Origin: Massilia sp. erpn
GTDB taxonomy: Bacteria > Pseudomonadota > Gammaproteobacteria > Burkholderiales > Burkholderiaceae_D
Length of the DNA stretch: 64,000 nt
Direction: 5' to 3'
Assembly: GCF_024400215.1 (NCBI RefSeq)
Contig: NZ_CP053748.1
Location: 4,898,001 to 4,962,000 of the forward strand
Shown here: piece by piece, positions 59,707-64,000 of the stretch
How positions within the stretch are numbered: the first letter of the stretch is position 1
How the letters are laid out: every line of letters begins with the position of its first letter
Notes under the pieces: model-generated
The model's database searches: none
Told to the model about the DNA's origin: nothing
What the model saw: only the letters and a program-made list of their open reading frames with translations
Translations under genes and position numbers: made by a program

Positions 59707-60571
59707 ACCAGCGCGCCGCCGGTCCTGGCGGCGCATCCTTGCGGTGCAACGCATACATTGAGAAGAACGGCCCCATCACCGGGCTGGGTTCGATCTCGAT
59801 GCGCTGCAGCCGGCCCGCGGCGATATCCTCCTCCACCATATGCAGCGGCATATTGCCCCAGCCTAGGCCAGCCTTCAGGAAGGCATGCTTGGCGCCCAGG
59901 TCGGCCAGGCGCCAGTTCTGGTTGCCGGCCACGCCGAACTGGCGGCCCGCCGTCAGGTCCGAGCGGTCGGTCAGGATCAGCTGCACATGGCCGGCCGCCT
60001 CCTGGCGCGAAATGGGCGGTTTCAGCGCGGCCAGGGGATGGCTGGGCGCGGCCACCGTCACCACCGGCACCGCCTGCAGGAATTCGGCGGCGCAATCCTG
60101 CGGCACCTCGGGAAAAGAACCCATGATGGCGAAGCGGCAGCGTCCATCGAGCACCGGCTGCACCACGGCGCCCAAGGCTTCCACATGCACCCGCAGCGGC
60201 ATGCCGGGGTATTGCTGCTGGAAGGCGCGCACCGCCTCGGTCAGGCTGCAGATCGGATACATCACATCCACCGCCACCGACAGCTCGGCCTCCAGCCCCT
60301 CGGCCAGCGAGCGTGCCTTGGCCTTGAAATCGTCCATGCTGGCGATGGCGCTGCGCGCGTGCAGCAGCAGCGCATAACCCGCTTCGGTCAGCTTGGGATA
60401 GCGCCCGCTACGCTCGAACAGCGCAAAACCCACCTGGGCTTCCAGATTGGCCAGGGTCTGGCTCACCACCGACTGCGCGCGCCGCAGCTTGCGCCCGGCC
60501 GCCGAGAAACTGCCTTCATCGGCCGCCGCGATGAAGGTGCGCAGCTGGTCCATGGACATCCCGTCAAGCAT
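59666..60571 (-). CDS. LysR-family transcriptional regulator
   Basis: The 301-residue regulator has the N-terminal winged HTH (LRTFIAAADEGSFSAAGRKLRRAQSVVSQTLANLEAQVGFALFER) and a periplasmic-binding-like effector domain (VPVVTVAAPSHPLAAL, LGWGNMPLHMVEED). The start at 60571 has an AAGGGAG site. It is divergent from the pirin-DoxX genes and so is their likely regulator. The ~100-base intergenic region is AT-rich, but I could not settle on a T-N11-A box. Confidence 0.93.
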   Translation of the reverse strand: MLDGMSMDQLRTFIAAADEGSFSAAGRKLRRAQSVVSQTLANLEAQVGFALFERSGRYPKLTEAGYALLLHARSAIASMDDFKAKARSLAEGLEAELSVAVDVMYPICSLTEAVRAFQQQYPGMPLRVHVEALGAVVQPVLDGRCRFAIMGSFPEVPQDCAAEFLQAVPVVTVAAPSHPLAALKPPISRQEAAGHVQLILTDRSDLTAGRQFGVAGNQNWRLADLGAKHAFLKAGLGWGNMPLHMVEEDIAAGRLQRIEIEPSPVMGPFFSMYALHRKDAPPGPAARWFIDWLKQHGSQQD

Positions 60572-60673
60572 CTATCGCTCCCTTCGATACATTCCATATA
60601 AATATATAGGCTTCCACGATGGATGTCCAATCCCTATCATTCACTCATCGATCAACGAAACAGGAGACAGCAA

Positions 60674-61501
60674 ATGAATGCAGTCCTCAAACCGGCAGCA
60701 AGGCAGATCCGCTACCGCAGCCAAGGCAGCCAGCGCAGCTGGTTCACCCGCCTGGCCAGCCCTGCGGATGTGGGCGAGATGATCAAGCCTTTCGTCTTTC
60801 TGGACGACTTCGACATGGAATCGCGCGGCGGCCCGCGCGCCGGCCTGCATCCCCACTCCGGCATCGCCACCGTGACGGTGGTGCGTTCCGGCACCATCGA
60901 CTACGTCGATACCGGCGGCGCCAGCGGCCAGTTTGGCGCAGGCGGCGTGGAGTGGATGAAGGCTGGCGGCGGCATCTGGCACGGCGGCAGCGCCGCTCCC
61001 GGCCAGCGCGTGCAAGGCTTCCAACTCTGGCTGGCCTTGCCCCAGGAAGAGGAAAACGGCCCGTCCGAAAGCCTGTATCTGGCGCCCGGGCAGATTCCTT
61101 CCGAAGGGCCGGCGCGCGTGGTGATCGGCCAGTACGGCCAGGCGCGCAGTCCGCTGCAATACGCTGCGCCGCTGAACTACCTGCATGTGACGCTGAAAGC
61201 GGGCGAAAGCTGGAGCTACCAGCCGCCCGCCGGACACCAGGTGGCCTGGGTGGCGCTGGCGAGCGGCAAGCTGCACGTGTCGGACGCGGTGCTGGGCAAG
61301 GAAATCGCCGTGTTCGAGGAATCCGAAGCGGCCCTGGACTTCTACGCCGAACACGACACCGAGTTCGTGCTGGGTTCGGCCGCCAAGCATCCGCATGAAC
61401 TGGTGCTGGGCTATTACTCGGTGCACAGCAGCGCCGCTGCCCTGCGCCGGGGCGAAGCCCGCATCCAGGAACTGGGCCGGCAGCTGCGCCTGGCGCAATA
61501 A
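60674..61501 (+). CDS. Pirin family protein
   Basis: The 275-residue bicupin belongs to the pirin family. The N-terminal cupin has the metal-binding signature GLHPHSGIATVTVV, then GGVEWMKAGGGIWHGG and FQLWLALP; a C-terminal cupin follows. Some pirins oxidise quercetin, others regulate. CAGGAGA precedes the ATG at 60674. It is divergent from LysR and is followed by a DoxX gene, a pairing typical of LysR-controlled redox or quinone stress genes. Confidence 0.92.
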   Translation: MNAVLKPAARQIRYRSQGSQRSWFTRLASPADVGEMIKPFVFLDDFDMESRGGPRAGLHPHSGIATVTVVRSGTIDYVDTGGASGQFGAGGVEWMKAGGGIWHGGSAAPGQRVQGFQLWLALPQEEENGPSESLYLAPGQIPSEGPARVVIGQYGQARSPLQYAAPLNYLHVTLKAGESWSYQPPAGHQVAWVALASGKLHVSDAVLGKEIAVFEESEAALDFYAEHDTEFVLGSAAKHPHELVLGYYSVHSSAAALRRGEARIQELGRQLRLAQ

Positions 61502-61557
61502 GAAAACGCAGGACTGAAAACGATTTACATCATTTATATTCTTTAAGGAGCATGACC

Positions 61558-61998
61558 ATGAACAACGCCAACAACATCAACAACAACGCCCTGAACACCG
61601 CCGTCCTGCCTTTGGCCGGCCGCCTGCTGATGGCCCTGATCTTCGTCTTTAGCGCCATCGGCAAAATCTCGGCGCCGGCCGCCACCATGGGCTATATCTC
61701 GGCCATGGGCCTGCCCTTCCCGGCCCTCGGCCTGGCTGGCGCAATCGGCGTGGAACTGATCGGCGGTCTGCTGCTGGCCTTCGGCTACCAGACCCGTATC
61801 GTGGCGCTTGGCCTGGCTGCCTTCTCGGTGGTGACGGCGGTGCTGTTCCACGGCGCTATCGGCGACCAGAACCAGCTGATCCATCTGCTGAAAAACCTCG
61901 CCATGGCCGGCGGCCTGCTGCAAATCGCCGCCTTCGGCCCAGGCAACCTGAGCCTGGACGCCCGCCGCGGCGCGCCGCAAGTGCTGGCCCGCATCTGA
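61558..61998 (+). CDS. DoxX family membrane protein
   Basis: The 146-residue protein has four TM helices and the DoxX core LLMALIFVFSAIGKISAP, with GYISAMGLPFPALGLAGAIGVELIGGLLLAFGY and FHGAIGDQNQLIHLLKNLAMAGG. It lies in the pirin operon. AAGGAG is seven bases before the ATG at 61558, which excludes the ATG at 61552. The N-terminus is Asn-rich. A role in quinone or redox protection is inferred from relatives. Confidence 0.92.
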   Translation: MNNANNINNNALNTAVLPLAGRLLMALIFVFSAIGKISAPAATMGYISAMGLPFPALGLAGAIGVELIGGLLLAFGYQTRIVALGLAAFSVVTAVLFHGAIGDQNQLIHLLKNLAMAGGLLQIAAFGPGNLSLDARRGAPQVLARI

Positions 61999-62017
61999 TC
62001 CAGCAGGCATTTCTAGC

Positions 62018-62048
62018 ACGGGGGCTTGGCCCCCGTTTTTCTTTTTTT
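62018..62048 (+). terminator. Rho-independent terminator after the pirin-doxX operon
   Basis: An 8-bp stem ACGGGGGC/GCCCCCGT with loop TTG and a long T-rich tail. Confidence 0.93.
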
Positions 62049-62173
62049 GCACATGGTGGCGCTTTCGCCACGCTAGTCGGTACTTTTGTTAACGTCCTTT
62101 CAGTCTTTCTTTCCACTTCCATAAGAATCACGAAAAAACTCCGCCACAGGCTGTAGCGTTTTTCCAAAAAGCA

Positions 62174-62201
62174 TTGAAGTTACGGGGCGTATGGCCATAA
62201 T
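62174..62201 (+). promoter_or_regulatory. Candidate sigma-70 promoter of the porin gene
   Basis: TTGAAG (62174-62179) and CATAAT (62196-62201) with a 16-base spacer, 38 bases before the porin ATG. Confidence 0.42.
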
Positions 62202-62239
62202 CGATTCCGCAAGCCAACCAGCCAGCGACGGAGTGCCCG

Positions 62240-63235
62240 ATGAAAACAGTCCACAGCCTCTTGATATCTTCCCTTGTTCTGGCGGCCGGCGGCGCCAGCG
62301 CGCAAACCAATATCACCATTTACGGCTCGATGGATCTGGGCATCGTGCACGAAAGCGGCGGCCCCAAAGCGGCCGGCTGGACCGTGCAAAGCGGGGTCGA
62401 AGCCGGTTCGCGCCTGGGCTTCAAAGGCACGGAAAACCTCGGCGGCGGCCTGCAGGCGCTGTTCGTGCTGGAAAGCGGCATTGCCGGCGATACCGGCGGC
62501 AGCCGCCCGGGCGGCCTGGCATTCGGCCGTCAGACCTTGGTTGGACTGAGCGGCGGCTTCGGCACTATCAAGCTGGGACGGCAATTCAATCTGCTGACGT
62601 ATGCGTTGATGGATGTCGATCCCTTCGGCGGCGGCCACGAGGGCGCCTATTCGAACATCATGTTCTCGGATTTCCGCACCAGCAACGGCATCTACTACAC
62701 CACGCCCACCATGCAGGGTTTCAAGGCCAGCCTGACCTATGCTCCGGGCGAAACGCCGGGCAACAGCAAGGCCAAGCGCGAAACCGGCCTGGCCCTGGAA
62801 TACCAGCGCGGCCCGCTTTTCGCCGTCTTCGCCCACCGCAATCTGGAAGACGCCACCGGCAGCAGCCGCAACAAGGTCAGCTTCGCCGGTGCCACCTACC
62901 AGGTCGGCGCGGTCAAGGGCGCGCTCGGCTACGCCGTCAATAAAGACCCGGCCATGGCCATGGACAGCCGCGACCTGATCGTCGGCGCCACCTGCGAACA
63001 TGGGCCGTCCACCTATCTCCTGTCCTGGATACGCCATAACGACCGCAGCGGCTTCGACCAGGACGCCAACCAAGCCGCGATCGGCTATACCTTCGCGCTG
63101 TCGAAACGCACCGATCTATACAGTTCCTACTCGCGCATCAACAACAAGAATGGCGCCCCGTTCACGGTTGGCAATGCCATCGAAGTCGGCAGCGGCAAAC
63201 GCGGTTTTGCGGCCGGCATCAACCACAAGTTCTAA
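62240..63235 (+). CDS. Gram-negative porin
   Basis: The 331-residue outer-membrane porin of the Burkholderia/Neisseria type has a signal peptide ending ASA-QTNITIYGSMDLGI, the classic N-terminal strand. It continues with GSRLGFKGTENLGGGLQALFVLESG, FGRQTLVGLSGGFGTIKLGRQ and ends with an aromatic strand (GINHKF). Repeated amphipathic strands fit a 16-stranded trimeric barrel. GGAG precedes the ATG by eight bases. The gene is followed by a substrate-binding protein gene 40 bases on. Confidence 0.93.
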   Translation: MKTVHSLLISSLVLAAGGASAQTNITIYGSMDLGIVHESGGPKAAGWTVQSGVEAGSRLGFKGTENLGGGLQALFVLESGIAGDTGGSRPGGLAFGRQTLVGLSGGFGTIKLGRQFNLLTYALMDVDPFGGGHEGAYSNIMFSDFRTSNGIYYTTPTMQGFKASLTYAPGETPGNSKAKRETGLALEYQRGPLFAVFAHRNLEDATGSSRNKVSFAGATYQVGAVKGALGYAVNKDPAMAMDSRDLIVGATCEHGPSTYLLSWIRHNDRSGFDQDANQAAIGYTFALSKRTDLYSSYSRINNKNGAPFTVGNAIEVGSGKRGFAAGINHKF

Positions 63236-63275
63236 ATCCCTGCTCAATCATCCCCGTCCAATGGAGAAGCCCCCT

Positions 63276-64000
63276 ATGAAAGCTCTTGCCAGCGCCCTGC
63301 TGCTCGCCCTTCCCGCCGCCGCCTTCTGCCAGGACGCCATGGTTCTTTGCGTTGAAGACCAGGCCGCCGCGCCGTACACCTTCCCCGCCAAGGACGGCAC
63401 CATGCAGGTGCTGATCAAGATGGCGGCCAAGCAGGCAAATGTGCCTGTGACAATGAAAGTAACATCGTGGAAACGCTGCATCGAGGAGGTGCGCAGCGGT
63501 GCCACCAATGGCCTGGTCAACGCCGGCTTTACGCCCTTCCATGCCGAATACGCGGCCTATCCGATGCAGGGCGATAAGCCGAATGCCGCCGCCGCCCTGG
63601 CGCGCATGGACATCCTGGCTTATCGCGTCAAGGGCAGCAATGCCGGTTGGGACGGCAGCAAATTCCAGAACGTCAACAAGCCGGTGCTGATTCCGTCCGG
63701 CTTTGCCACCATTTCCGATCGCCTGAAATCCATGAATGTGCCGTATGATGACAATACCAAGGAGCCGGCGCGCAATTTCCATAAGCTGATCGCCGGCCAG
63801 GGCGAGATCCTGCTCGGCTTCGACGGCGAGATGAGCGCCTTGCTCGCCACGCGCAAGGAGTTCAGCGACAAGGTCGAAGTCCTGCCCAAACAGTTCATGA
63901 CCGCGGACTTCTACGCCCCCGTATCGAAAACCTATTACGCGGCAAACAAGGAGAAAGTTGAAGCGCTATGGGCGGCCATCGGCAAGGTGAAAAAGTCCAA
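63276..64000 (+). CDS. Periplasmic substrate-binding (SBP_bac_3-like) protein, C-terminus cut by the window edge
   Basis: The frame runs open for 241 codons to the edge. A signal peptide (ALLLALPAAAFC) is followed by MVLCVEDQAAAPYTFPAKDGT, resembling family-3 solute-binding or ABC-like amino-acid sensors, then SWKRCIEEVRSGATNGLVNAG. Two or three Cys in the mature part could pair. The protein is nearly complete for the family. It may bind an amino acid or act as a sensor; no permease genes are visible in the window. The start has GGAG about ten bases upstream. Confidence 0.78.
   Translation, partial: MKALASALLLALPAAAFCQDAMVLCVEDQAAAPYTFPAKDGTMQVLIKMAAKQANVPVTMKVTSWKRCIEEVRSGATNGLVNAGFTPFHAEYAAYPMQGDKPNAAAALARMDILAYRVKGSNAGWDGSKFQNVNKPVLIPSGFATISDRLKSMNVPYDDNTKEPARNFHKLIAGQGEILLGFDGEMSALLATRKEFSDKVEVLPKQFMTADFYAPVSKTYYAANKEKVEALWAAIGKVKKS

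Overview
The window looks like a chromosomal segment of a Burkholderiales bacterium, most likely an Oxalobacteraceae member of the Massilia/Duganella/Janthinobacterium kind. The grounds are inference from content: high-GC coding sequence, a stand-alone second EF-G gene, the mltG-tmk-holB-pilZ-tatD cluster with ygfZ and a DUF4936 gene divergent from it, a Burkholderia/Neisseria-type porin, DUF4214 exoproteins and several chemoreceptors and c-di-GMP proteins. No rRNA, tRNA, CRISPR array, transposase or phage gene was seen, and no gene-free stretch exceeds 300 bases.

Layout. 0-1.2 kb: two tandem paralogous proteins of unknown function built from a duplicated module (the first is cut by the window edge). 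1.4-5.4 kb: fusA paralog and a chemoreceptor. 5.4-8.5 kb: DUF2799-type repeat lipoprotein, small membrane protein and a SAM methyltransferase, flanked by two copies of a ~95-nt double-palindrome repeat. 8.5-13.5 kb: seven-gene minus-strand operon mltG-tmk-holB-pilZ-GNAT-tatD-ankyrin. 13.7-15.8 kb: ygfZ, DUF4936 and an NRDE (TANGO2-like) protein with an unusual insertion. 15.8-19.4 kb: DUF4214/beta-helix exoprotein, then a regulator/beta-propeller pair. 19.5-24.1 kb: tightly packed operon of thiolase, Dabb protein, two SDRs, an MDR reductase and a GNAT. 24.3-29.1 kb: MHS-type transporter and a large GAF-GGDEF-EAL-REC protein whose EAL active site is altered. 29.3-30.8 kb: ArsR/SRPBCC/GST operon with a visible promoter and operator. 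31.0-34.6 kb: ybiT-nadA-nadC.

34.7-41.0 kb: small coiled-coil membrane protein, FabMG-like reductase, sterol-desaturase-family enzyme, then a minus-strand run queE-queD-tadA-hydrolase-ldcA. 41.2-48.0 kb: orphan DesK/NarX-like kinase, PAS-GGEEF cyclase, serralysin-like RTX metalloprotease, M16 peptidase. 48.1-50.7 kb: three AT-richer hypothetical genes beside a secreted endonuclease. 50.8-54.4 kb: DUF2007, WYL regulator, a putative drug-modifying pair (APH(6)-like kinase and streptothricin-acetyltransferase-like GNAT), LysE exporter. 54.6-64 kb: second chemoreceptor, dCache-PAS-PAS-GGDEF cyclase, LysR with divergent pirin-DoxX, porin, and a substrate-binding protein cut by the right edge.

The recurring theme is environmental sensing (two chemoreceptors, three GGDEF proteins, one orphan kinase) and exoprotein output next to conserved housekeeping operons. 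The observations most worth following are the REPIN-like double palindromes, the degenerate EAL protein, the likely leaderless autoregulated ArsR operon and the duplicated-module paralogs at the left edge. Starts were chosen from Shine-Dalgarno position and family N-termini; all function calls rest on motif recognition, not on searches.
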